A DNA stretch of 64,000 bases from Siderastrea siderea (taxonomy: Eukaryota > Cnidaria > Anthozoa > Scleractinia > Rhizangiidae): positions 11,956,579 to 12,020,578 of the forward strand of contig OZ034971.1 of the NCBI GenBank assembly GCA_964030785.1, in the 5' to 3' direction. This document shows, piece by piece, positions 46,952 to 58,166 of the stretch (its first letter is position 1; each line of letters begins with the position of its first letter). Made by a program: the position numbers and the translations under genes. The notes below the pieces were generated by a model. It was not told where the DNA came from. It made no database searches and worked only from the letters and a program-made list of their open reading frames with translations.

Positions 46952-49900
46952 TTACAAGGTGGAAGAACATTCTTCGGTTTCCCGGATGAAGGTATCGGTT
47001 TCGCTGTTAACTTCCGAACCCTCACTGATGCTACACTCCAAAGCATTTTCTGCTCTTGGATTGGTCGATAAAATAGCTGTGTTGTTACGTTCGTTTACGT
47101 TTACGTTAACGTTTAAGTTCGTTTCTTCCAGAGGAAATACGGGAGCTGAATGACTTCTAGATCGCCCGCCTAATTCATTTGGGGGCGGTGTTACTAAAAT
47201 GTCTATCTCCGAGTTTCTCTCGGAAACAGGTTTCTTTGGACTCACGGCTGGCAAACTTGAAGTGGACGATCTTCGTCTCTTTCCTTTCAATTTTAATCTT
47301 GTAACATGCCTTGGGAAAAGGTAAGATCGCTTTCTTTTTGTAGGGTCGAGGAGATCTATTCTGTTGTCAGCGTAAGGCTCTGAGTCCCTGCGATCAGGTA
47401 GCACGGTGAGTGTTGAAGAACATCTTGAACGATCCGTTTCGGCGCGAAGTTTTCTTGGAGGAGGCTTACACAACTCGACAATTTTGTTGCACGTTGCAAA
47501 GCAGCCTTTCCATATCCGACGGCAATCTCTGTTCATTAGAAGCAGAAAGAAGAACGCAAGGCACAGGAATCCAGGCGCCACGAGGTTTATTAGGGGCAAC
47601 ACTGTGTTGTACCTTGGTGACTTGCAGTTCGTGGAGGTCTAGAAGGAAAGAACAAAAAAGAGGTCTAGAAGTGCATCAAAGAAAGGGAAAGGACTTGTCT
47701 AAATTACAAGCATGAACTTGGCTAACATATTGAATGAAGTTGAATGGTGCAGAACGAAGTTTTGGACAAGGGAGCGGGAGCCCGGGAGAAAATGGGGAGG
47801 GGGAGGTGTACGGGAAGCGGGAGAAGAGGCGGCGGGAAGCGGGATTCTCAAGGTGACGAGAAGAGGGAGAATAGGGAAAACTATGCAATATTTCGCAATC
47901 GAAAAAAGCAAAGGGGCGGGAGCCAACAAAAAAAAGGGGCGGGAACCGGGATTAAAACGTACGGGAGGCGGAAAGTTCAAACTCTCCTGTGCCCCCTTTC
48001 GTTAGGCATTTTTGCCGGCGTCAAGGAAAAGATATATTTTACTCTGCATGAGCAGAGACGCCTCACCTGCAGACAATGAAAGTAAACTTCAGTTTCGTGG
48101 ATAAAATTTCTGACGCGGTAAATGATGACAGTGTTGATTGATAGAACTACGCCCACTAGCAAGAGCATCACGACCGCCATGCTCAGGAACTGTCGCTCAA
48201 TTCGCCGCATGGAAACTCGTTCTTCTCTCGCGCGGATCACGCGTTTAGTTGAGTCCAAACGAGCCTAGGAAAAATAGGTTAACAGTAAGCTCGTAATTTG
48301 CAAGCTCCTCTCTTAGCGGGGATCGCCGGGAGAAGATGCTATTTATTCAGTTGTAGCTACTGGGGCATTAGCTGATATTTGAGTTGGCCATCATAGTCTT
48401 TTGACAGCTGTTTTTTTTTTCTTTCTTTATAAGAAAGCGCAGTGTGTGCGAGAGGGCATACAGCACGTTTTTCTTTCCCCTCACTCTTACTCCATTGCGT
48501 TCTCGCTCGCCAAATTCTCGTCGTTTTTCATTCGTTCGCACGTTTGACGATTTTATAAGAAAAACAGAAGGTATCTGAAAGGGCTATGGCCATGGGTGCT
48601 TGTCAGGTCCTATTGCTTTGTTTTATTTTTTTGCTTCGGTCATATCTTGATGTTAACTGTTTTCCACACACAGTCAGAACTGCTACGCTTTAGACTTCTC
48701 TCTTATTATGACCAGGAGAAGGAAAGGAATATCAACTGTTGCTATTACGGCTGTTATGGACACCAACTCGTGATCCGAAAGTTTTTAATGTGAAAATAAA
48801 AATAAAATAAATAAATAAATAAATAAATTAATTAATTAATAAATACTCAAGTCAAATTACAGCGAGACTAGCAAAAGTGTGACCACTTTGAAAATAAGAA
48901 AAAGAATACAGTCAATACATACATATGGTATTGAAGCAGATTAGTGTGGGATAGGGTATAGAAATCAGAGAGCTTTGGTGTAGAATAGGGTATCATTTTT
49001 CGAGAATTGGAAACTGACCATTTAGTCTTCAGAGAAGCGTTTCTTTGGCCTCAAATAGGAATTAATTCTAGTCGAGTCTAAGATAGGAACTGGATTTGTG
49101 GCGTCTAGTCTAGTCCAAATTCAGCTGAACATGGTCTGGTATAGGTTAGGGCTTTTAAAGTACCCCACCCATAAATTACAGAGTTGCTCCTCCCGCTCCC
49201 AATTAACACCTGGTTTACTTGCATGTGCCCTTGAACTGGTTTTATCCGTTTTAATTTGATAGTCGATCGCTCAAATTAAACTTTTGTTTGAAATTTCTAT
49301 CTGTTCATCATTAACTCGCTCAGTACCTTTCTCAGATGCCATACAATGGACCACAGCAAACACAGTGACACAGCTAGCGTGACCTGCATGGGTAGCGTGA
49401 CAGCAAAGTAAGTCACTTTAGAGCTCTCAGTTCCCGCCGCCATGAGATCCACAAACAGAAACCGGTATCCAGGAGAAGCGAAGAATAGACAGCCGGCCAC
49501 AATGACCGCAGGCCCAAGCCAACATAATACAGACTGCATTAAGTGAAATTTTATTGGATGTTTGAACACTCCTCGTCTGTCGTGAACGATGACTGCGTAA
49601 GTGTTTGCAATGAAACACATGGCCCAGAAAGAATGCGCCAATCCAAAGTAATGCGACGTGGCTCCTGGAAAATAAGTCATAAACACAAAAGAAGTCAGCT
49701 AATTTCCATTCATGTCAGAGTGTGGTGCAGAAACCGTATTTGATAAAAATCACACAAATTAGACCTCCGTAATAACTGGGAAAGTGAGCGACATTTATCT
49801 TCTGCAGGCTAACGATCTCCTGGCCGGGGACTAGATTAGATTTAGTCCCAGGTGGGGTACTCCGAATTTCAAGTGACGGGGATGATCGAAGGATTTTTTT

Positions 49901-52900
49901 GGGTTTGAAAGTTTTGATTCCGGGATTTTTTTGGGCAGGAAAATTTTGCAAGTATTTTTTTGGGTCGCTTGATATAAGTAGGGATTTTTTTGGGTATTCA
50001 AAACAATCTGAAGATTCGTGGTAGTACCCGCGTATCCCGGCCGCGTAGTTCTGTCAATAAAGTACAACCAAACTTGTTCTTGCCCAGGTGGTCTTGTTTA
50101 GAGTTGTCATTCATAATGTCAACCTCAAAAAGGGAAAAAGTCCTGTGAATGAGGTTGTCATAATATTATTGTTGAAACAGAAGATGTTCTTGGGTGTCCC
50201 TAGTGTTGTTAGAATGACTACCAGATGAGGAAAAGATAAAATTAGCTGGTATCATGAATATAAACAAACACAAACATTCAATTTCTAGTGGGTTTTTTCG
50301 TGTTATATCATTTCAGCCTTTCTGGAATTTTTTAAGGCTGGGTGATTCGGCATTGGATTTTTTGTAGGTTAATTTTTGTTCCAGGGTTTTTTGGGGTTTT
50401 GTTGGAAGCCCTAGGGATTTTTCTGGGTCTTGATTTTTGCCCCCATTCGATCATCTCCGTCATTTGACACTTGGAGTAACCCCCCCTGGGGATTTAGTAT
50501 AGGCCTGGTACGTCAGTGCTGAATGACGCAGTGCACATGCTCTTTATGTCACTCTAGAAACTCCTTACCAGGGTCTTCGCACTTGAGTTTAAGGCATATT
50601 TTCCTTGTTCCCATCCAAACAAAAACTGTCCTGAACTAAATTTAGAAAGAAAATAAATCCAGCCGTCTAAAAGCGCATAGAGAAAAAAAATTCTTGAATC
50701 TTTTATATATTAACACCGCTGACCACTTTTAGCGTTTTTCAGCACTGTCTCCTAATATGCCTCATCGCATGAAGACTTGACCAAAACTCTCAACTGTGAT
50801 TGGTTATTAGCTGTTTCTAGCTAAGCCCAGCTACTTCGTTTCTGTTGTTTGTGTATTGTTCTCTCAACACTTGCTGCAAATCCTTAGCGAGAGGTGCTAC
50901 ATCGCCTTCCAACAAATATCGCAACAATTTGCCTCCACCACACAAACGAACACAAGAACAACACTTGAACGCATGGGCGCGTCGGTCAGCCAGGCCCATG
51001 TTACACTTTATTTACTCACATAAATACTCCAGTATTACAATAATTCTAAGCGCGCCACAGCCGGACACGTAAACCCCCCAAAACCAACTATAAAGCGGCT
51101 ATAACATGAATATCGAATGACACAATGCTATTTAAGCATTACACACGAGTAAAGCTGATAACAAAAATCACGCTAAGAGAACAACTGAAACTAAATTTCA
51201 CAAAACCAAGTTGACGCGGCGAGGCTGACGGTAGAATGACATGAATAACTCAACGGTTGCTATTTCAAACCCGCGAACCGCGATCCTTAGCGCGCAACAC
51301 TCAAACCCACTTCTCTGTTCGGTAAAATATTAATTTATGTCAATTCGGATTATCACAAATTATGCATGGTTCAATTTTGCCTGTTACCATCCCCCCCCGG
51401 GCAACCCCCGGGACAAGTCCAGCCCTTCGGGCCCGGGGGTGGGGAATTGTTTGAAACGGTTTTGTCCCGGGGGTAGGGGGGCGGGGCAAATCGAAAATAA
51501 CTTCTCGTTTTTCTTGTGAAGCACGTCACTTGCTTATCACTTCTCAGTTGACACACTGTCGCCGGACTGCGTAGAGAAGACTGCCTATTTCCAGGGAAAA
51601 TTTCTAGAATTTGTAGCAGACTGGTTGGAGAAGAATATTCTCTCGAAATTTAAATCTGTATTCAAAGGCATGTTTATTATAAATTGTTAAACGAAGGTGC
51701 GTTTGATGCGTCCTCGAATGGATGGCGTTCATCACAAACATAGAAATATTTCTTCACCGTATTTGTATGAAACAGATGCACGGCTTTATATTAAACAGAA
51801 ATCTCAGTCCAGTGTTCTTGTGAAACAAGCTAAGAAAAACACCTTTAAAATGCTGTCGTCAATTTGCTCACCGGACCTCTATTGTGCATGTGCTATATTT
51901 AGAATAAAACACGCGGTGAAGAACATTTCTTTACTCACCAGCCGAATGCCAGTGCAGTTAGACTTTTTTCTCTAGCTGTTTTCTTTTTCAATGTAGTGTC
52001 AATGGTTTTTAATACTATGTAATATCCTTCGTTCAGTAAACTCTAGAAAAGCGCTTAAGTTCGTGTCAAAACGTCTGGTTGTGCTATTGTACGGAAATCA
52101 ATTTTGAACACAAAACAACGTATTTGTGGTCGATGAGGAGTCCCGGGGGTGGGGAATTGTCTCTTTCTGCGTGCCCGGGGGTGGGGAATAGACCACCAAG
52201 TAAGAAAAAAACTGCAAATCCCCGGGGGTGTGCCCGGGGGGGGATGGTAACAGGTAGAATTGAACCCTGCATTACATTTATTTATTGAATGTGCGGGTAG
52301 CTTATCGCTTAACAGAAGCGCGTGTAGACGCTTCTTGCCATTTAAATTGACAAAAGTCGTTTGTTTTCAATATTCTGTGATAAGAAGTTAGGAATTTCCA
52401 GGTTTGAGATAATTTAAACGTAATGAAGTTATCATTAGCTGTTCAAATTACCTTGAAGTTTAACAGCCAGAGAAGAGTGGCCAGTAGGTTGCCAATAGAG
52501 TTGCTCGCGGCAGAAGGTCTTTCCAAGCCCAATGCGTATAGGAATCATCTTGCAGCAAGCTAAACGAAAAACAAATAAGCTAAACATTACTATGACATGA
52601 AGAGCCAACATGATTCTACGTGTTATAGATAAACAGTTTACTACTAACACTACGGCGGCTTCAGCAGGACATTATTTGGTTATGGATAGCCAGATACATT
52701 GATCATTCATCAGCGCCACACCATCAGGTCTCCAAGCACCAGAGTCTCTTTTAAGCATATTCATGTGAGTAAATAGAGCTCTTCCTCTGCCACGGTGCCC
52801 GTGTGTAGGATTCCATAACATGAGCTAATTGGCTAATGGTTTTTGGGCGCCCTCTGCAGTGGTCCGCCAGGCCAAGTCTTCTGCTTGCAACATTGTCCCC

Positions 52901-55900
52901 GACTTTCGTCAGATTGTCGTAGGGCTCGAGATTCGAGTTGTGCTTCAACTCGTGACACTTAATAAAGCATCCTCCTATACCAACTCTATGTCATCCATCT
53001 CCACTAAGTACCGTTTTAATAACGCGTGAAATAAGAACAAACAAGCCGCGATATATACGTATAGTTATTAATTTGCAGAGTGAAAACCCCCGTATGGTAG
53101 TTACTCGTACAGCCCCCCCCCCCTCCGAAAAACATGCTTTACTATCGTGAGCGCGCTCATCCTGTAACACCTTTTGTCATAGTTTTCATTGTCACTCACG
53201 CACTCACGCAAAAGGTTATGGATATATTGTATACCTTAAGTGGAGCTAAAGGCTATGAAGACACCCCTCCCTCCCTCCTCCATGTCCTATCTCCACAAAC
53301 TATGTGACTAGTACTTACCGAGTAGAATACAGCAGACCATGATATGAAAACGAAGAACGTGAGGAAACTTGCGTCTGAAAAGGAAAGTAAATAGAATGAA
53401 GGAAATTTCATAATAGCATCCAGGAGTCTTTGTTTCCTATCACAATTTATTTTAAAAAGTATTTGTACTAACTGAGCTTAAGTGACATCCTTCTTTGTCA
53501 GTCACAGCAAATTCAAACAATGTAATGGACCAATTAGATCTCGAAGCAAACAAATTGCAACCGACACGAAGCGCGGGAAAACATAAATTCGAGGCAAACT
53601 CACAGGAAAAACATGCAACCGATGTTAAGCATACGAAAAAGTTACCGGCGGAGGTAAGCGCGGGAAAACATGCAACCGGTTCAAAGCAGTAAAGCAATTT
53701 ACGGTTGGTTCTGCTTTGCTCTGGATTGGTTGGAGGACGATGAAAGTAACTGCAGTACCAAAACGTCCAAGGTAGCTAAGCACCCCCCCGGGGGGGGGCT
53801 CTCCCTTACATGGCCTACACAGGGATATGCCGCTAGACAGGGTATGGCTTTTGGCCTCTCTGTACTGAACAGGGTATATAATTTTATGCAAGTCTATCCT
53901 AGACAGGGTGTGGTTACACGATTGTCGTCTTTAATTATGGTCTATACAATAAGTATTCAGCGATCCCAGATCAGAGACGTTTTACAGTCTTAGTTATGTA
54001 AAACAAGAGAGTGTGTATTCCAATCATTTGTCCTACTCGGGGACCTAAAATGAAGAGTGTTATCCTAAACATCCTTGGTACTTTAGTCTTTTTTTGTCCT
54101 AAACAGACCCTCCAGGCACCCCTACACCCAAACATGGGTCAAGTGCCCCCCCTCCCCCACCCCCGGGCTAAGCACTGAGCAAACCTAAACCGGAGATTAC
54201 TTTGAGCAGTTTGTTGAAATCCGTTAGATGCGTGTAGTATTGTAAGACTTGAGCCAATGTACTTACAGGTTCCTAATGCTGGCCCAAGTGATGAAAGTGA
54301 TAACTGTCGCGATGAGAACTAACCAAAATCCCACCACTACAACACCATAGTACACCTTCTGGGTTAAAGGAGACTGTGTGGTCCAGGCACAAGGTGGTCG
54401 ACATTGGCCGCTTTCTTGATCGAGGACTAGGGGCGAGTTACATTCGACCGGTAGACCTGTTGGTACATAAAGAAATTTAGAAAAACACCTAGTAGCATTC
54501 AGCGACCATGAGACTAGCAAAATACGGCTTAGTAAAAAAAAGAAGCTCAACCAAAGATAATTTGTTTTCACCTCGACTAGATGTCTGGTTTAAATTGATT
54601 ATCCCTTCACTTTTTGCCAGAGTGGTTCTGTAAAAGCAATAAATCGTAGTGTAAGTGTAAACACAAATAACTTTTCGCCTATGCATGTACACTGCATGCA
54701 AAACAAATTTGTTTTGCAACCTCCAAAGCAACGCTATAGTTAGACTGGATCGTGCAACGTTGTCGAAAAGGTTTGAAACATGTTCCCTCTCCCTTTAACA
54801 CTTCCCTCATTTTTAACATGCAAAAACTAAACGCAAAGTTTTCTGCAAATTACCGGGTTTTTTTTTTGCAAATTTACATAACTTTTCCTTTATGCTGTAA
54901 TATTTCCTTCTACTTTTATTTCTATAACAGGATAATCTCAAATCTACATCCTTCTTTTACAGCCTTTATTGATCTGGACTTCATCCGACCAGCTTCTTAC
55001 GTAACTGATTAATGTGAGGTTCCGCGTGTGTGATAACGAACAACAATCTATGGCCCCTGCAGACGCATGCGTTGTAGAGCCAGAAGGCACGGTACTTCGT
55101 CATCATTCAGTTAACGGCTAAACAAGTCAAAGTACACCGAAGAAAACCTCTGTGTTTTTATGCCAGCTCAGGGCAAGAGAATCACTCTTTTTACATGAAA
55201 ATGACGACGAAGGATGATGAAGGATAAAGCGATTTATAAAACAAAGTTTTCCAACCGAGTTTAAATACAAGTTTATTCGATATTGTACTTCAAGTGTATG
55301 AAGACGATCTTCCTTTCAATTCTAGGAAACGTGACATACATAACAATATCGATCTTCTTTTTAAGAAATAGCTGGAAACCTGTCGTATAGCTGGAAAACT
55401 ACCATCTTCACTTTTCTTTTCAGCTGCGACAAAATCGAATTATTCGTGGTTTTCCTTTTCTCAGCCTAGCCATTCCGTTTTGGCAAGGAAAGATTGACGT
55501 TAGGAAGCTACTTTCATTCCGGTTGCATAAGATGTGTGCTCTTTCGTTTCGTATAAATCGAAACAGCTCTGCCTATAAAAGGTAACAGAATTACTTCCTT
55601 CGCCGTCGTTTGCCGATTGTGGGCCGGTCCGTCAGACACTCGAAGATGGAAGACGAAACTGTCTTTCAATGGGTTTTCATTTCCTGTGGGAAATTAACTG
55701 AAGAGCATCCCCTGTCATAAAAATATACGGACACTAAACACGGTTGTGTGTCCCAATTATGGAGGTGTCTGTAATACAGGCCCCATGCGGTTCAAAAGTT
55801 GGATAGCGCAATCCACCGGATAAATCACTATCCAGTGGATAAGTGTTAGGGAAACCAATTGCGTTATCCACTGGATAGTGATTTGTCCGGTGGATAGCGC

Positions 55901-58166
55901 TATCCAACTTTTGAACAACTGGGACCAGAGGTAGAGTTCGTATGAATTTTGGTCTCTTTCGGAGCAAGCGAACTGTTCCTCGTAGAGAGGTGTCTATTTT
56001 TATAAATGCGTTCAGAATCCGGGGAGGTGGTAATCTGTAAAGTTTTGGTGGGGGTCTGCCACTGAAACTCTGAGACCCTTACCCTTTACCAGACCATGTT
56101 CAGCTGAATGTTGCAACCCTATTCTAGACTAAACCCCCAAAAACCTTCCGAGTGTCAATCTCTTGTTTCCCGTTTAAATGATATTCTATTCTAGACGGCA
56201 AAACTCTCTGATTTCTATACTCTCTCTCACACAGAACTGGTTGCCAAACCATACCCTTTACAGCAGCACTCACCCATATAACTTATATATGGGAGTACGC
56301 CCCCTCCCCCCCCCCCCCCCCACACACACACTCCGGGCGGGGGTTCGGAAGGAAAGGCTCGACTTTATCCGTATACCGCGGAAAATTATCATAGGAAATC
56401 GCTTCTACGTCATTGTGCGCAACCAAAACTAACATCAGTGTTTCACCTTTCGATTGACCTTACTTGGGAGTAGAAATGCATATGCATAGAATGACCTCTT
56501 CAAATAGAACTTAGAAAAAAATATCCGGATATTTTGGAGAAATCAAGAGCAACATTTCAGGACTCATGAAGACTCTTCCACTGGATTAGTTAAAAGAAGA
56601 TTAAATTTTCCTTTAATGTAAATCGCAACGCCCTCTTTTCCCCTGAATCAAAATGTTTTGTGTACAAAATGTTGAAATTTTCCAAGTCGGCGAATTGCTG
56701 TTGTATAGATACCAAAAACAAAATGAGCCTTTCTGATTAACATATTTATCGTTCTAATAAAGGCTATATATGTAAAGCCGTATTTTTAAACAGTACCTAA
56801 AAAAATTGATTTTTTTTATAACAGATAAATCAAGAGTTGAATTTTTGTAAAAAAAAAAAAAAAAAAAAAAAAGTTAATGACATTGTTTCACATTTTTAAA
56901 CGTTTTTGTTGAAATTTGGTTGCTGGTTCAATAAACCTCCAATAGTGAAAAATGCATTTAATAAATAAACGCCGGGCCCCGAAAAAACGCCGGGTTCGAA
57001 TAAACGCCGGGTGTAAAAGGCCGAGTTTTAAATAAACGCCCCCGGCGTTTAATCGAGAAAATACGGTATTTCAGAAAAAAAAAGCACGTGACACGCGCCC
57101 TGATTTTCGAATTCGCTGACTTTCTCTCCATTTTCTTTTACCGAATTTCATTCCAGGGCCATGATTCCCATAGCAAGATGCATGACAAATAAACCTTTTC
57201 ACCTTTTCAAGTTCAGAGCTTGCTGGTAATCATTTAGTATAAGCAGTGTATATTGAGATAGTTAGAACATTTTAGAGATATTTTTCGAGCCATTTAGTAC
57301 TGTTTTAAAGAGTTTCCAGATAATTATAACTAATTGCGGCTCATTCAAGCCTTTTCTATCGTATTCGTTTGAGAAATGTTGGCATTAGATGAACAAGAGA
57401 TTACAATTATTCCCTCCCAGTCCCATCAGACCGTGACTCCGTCTTTTTCGTCACCCACTGACAAATCTCTATCAGTCAGTTAGTTTAAAAACCGAGCTGA
57501 GAAACTTTTTGAACACAAACTCTGGTTTGACCTTTTCTGAGACAAAGTATATCAAGTTTCAGTTATAAGATGCGATGTGAATTTCATTTTGGTCAGACGT
57601 GACGAGAAGAATTCATTTGCTACAGCTTCAAAAACAAACAAAAAAAACAAAAAGCACCACATCAAAGAAATGAACGACAAACACATGCATACACAGCGGA
57701 ATCCTCACACTAAAGATTCGTCCACAAGCTAACACAGCAGTCGTGTGACCTTAAGCTGAGGTTTTCAAGTCTTACGCCACGTCAAAGACGAAATTGAACC
57801 AACAGGCAACTAAGTTTCAGTTTTTAACAAGCTTCAGTGCTTTTATCGCAAAAGAGTCACTGAGGCAGCCAGAACTAATAACGTATAACATGCTGTACAA
57901 AGCCATACAAGGATTCCAGGAAGACCGCTGTATCGTTGAAGTGACGAACACCGGCAACCATGAAAATTACTGAATGAAGGACAAATAGCGTCTACCTACC
58001 CATTCAAGTTGGAATGTGGCGGGTGATCCGGCTGAAAGACGTAGAATATTGTTGGTAATGTAACAATTGTCACTAGTACCAAGTGAACAGCATAATAAGG
58101 AAGATTTCGCCGAGGAATCTTCAGCGATTTAGAACGCGCTTGCTTGTTTGACGAAACGGTTTCCAT
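46952..58166 (-). CDS. Frizzled/Smoothened-like (class F) seven-helix receptor without CRD, 8 exons, 599 aa
   Basis: Exons are 58166-58000, 54627-54572, 54456-54267, 53374-53319, 52559-52452, 49664-49327, 48264-48067 and 47638-46952; 1,800 nt close in frame. A hydrophobic segment (about 23-44, signal or anchor) is followed by a short ectodomain. That contains a Frizzled-linker-like block, CNSPLVLDQESGQCRPPC (C80, C93, C97), just before TM1 (109-131). TM3 begins HYFGLAHSFWAMCF, near to Frizzled YFGMASSIWW. Loop 3/TM6 RRIERQFLSMAVV resembles Frizzled LERLMVKIGVF. TM7 is 384-405, then a Ser-rich tail of about 190 residues ending SSTL, a possible class I PDZ ligand. The ten-cysteine CRD is missing and the KTxxxW site is DCRRIW. 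Class F membership is inferred from these motifs; a novel 7TM family is the alternative. Ligand unknown. Confidence 0.72.
48799..48845 (+). repeat. (AAAT)n microsatellite
   Basis: A run of ATAAATAAATAAATTAATTA type in intron 6 of the class F receptor gene. Confidence 0.9.
49854..50484. mobile_element. Inverted-repeat element, GGGGTACTCC ends
   Basis: The left end GGGGTACTCCGAATTTCAAG and the block GATGATCGAA pair with TTCGATCATC and CACTTGGAGTAACCCC at the right. The interior is full of GGGATTTTTTTGGGT repeats. It is non-coding and lies in intron 5 of the receptor gene. Confidence 0.7.
51368..52266. mobile_element. Inverted-repeat element with C/G-rich ends, 899 bp
   Basis: The ends GGTTCAATTTTGCCTGTTAC and GTAACAGGTAGAATTGAACC are near-perfect complements, followed inward by CCATCCCCCCCCGGG and its complement. 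Internal GGGGGTGGGGAATTGT blocks occur at both sides. A frame at 51,697-51,975 has no known similarity. It lies in intron 5 of the receptor gene. Confidence 0.8.
53785..54160 (+). repeat. Dispersed repeat, ACAGGGTATG family (copy 2)
   Basis: It shares ACAGGGTATGGCTTTTGGCC and CTATCCTAGACAGGGTGTGG with the copy at 43,295-43,600 and is bounded by C/G runs at both ends. It lies in intron 3 of the receptor gene. Confidence 0.65.
55790..55916. mobile_element. Short palindromic element, GTTCAAAAGTT ends
   Basis: Arms of about 50 bp (GTTCAAAAGTTGGATAGCGC against GCGCTATCCAACTTTTGAAC) with inner CACTATCCAGTGGATAA and its complement. It is a 127-bp MITE in intron 1 of the receptor gene. Confidence 0.88.
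56850..56872 (+). repeat. Poly-A run
   Basis: About 22 consecutive A. Downstream, at 56,965-57,070, is a cluster of AATAAACGCCGGG words ending AATACGGTATTT, a fragment of an ACCGTATTT-type element. Confidence 0.85.

Noticed and set aside
46626..47153. 175-codon Ser-rich open frame
   Set aside because: It is the (ATC)n microsatellite plus the antisense of the receptor's last exon.
47676..48079. Overlapping open frames rich in Gly, Arg and Pro on both strands
   Set aside because: They come from a purine-rich GGGAG/GGCGGG tract in a receptor intron and run into exon 7 antisense.
50817..50999. Cys/Arg-rich minus-strand frame in receptor intron 5
   Set aside because: No family recognised, no ATG context or splice phase fitting the receptor, and it lies between transposons.
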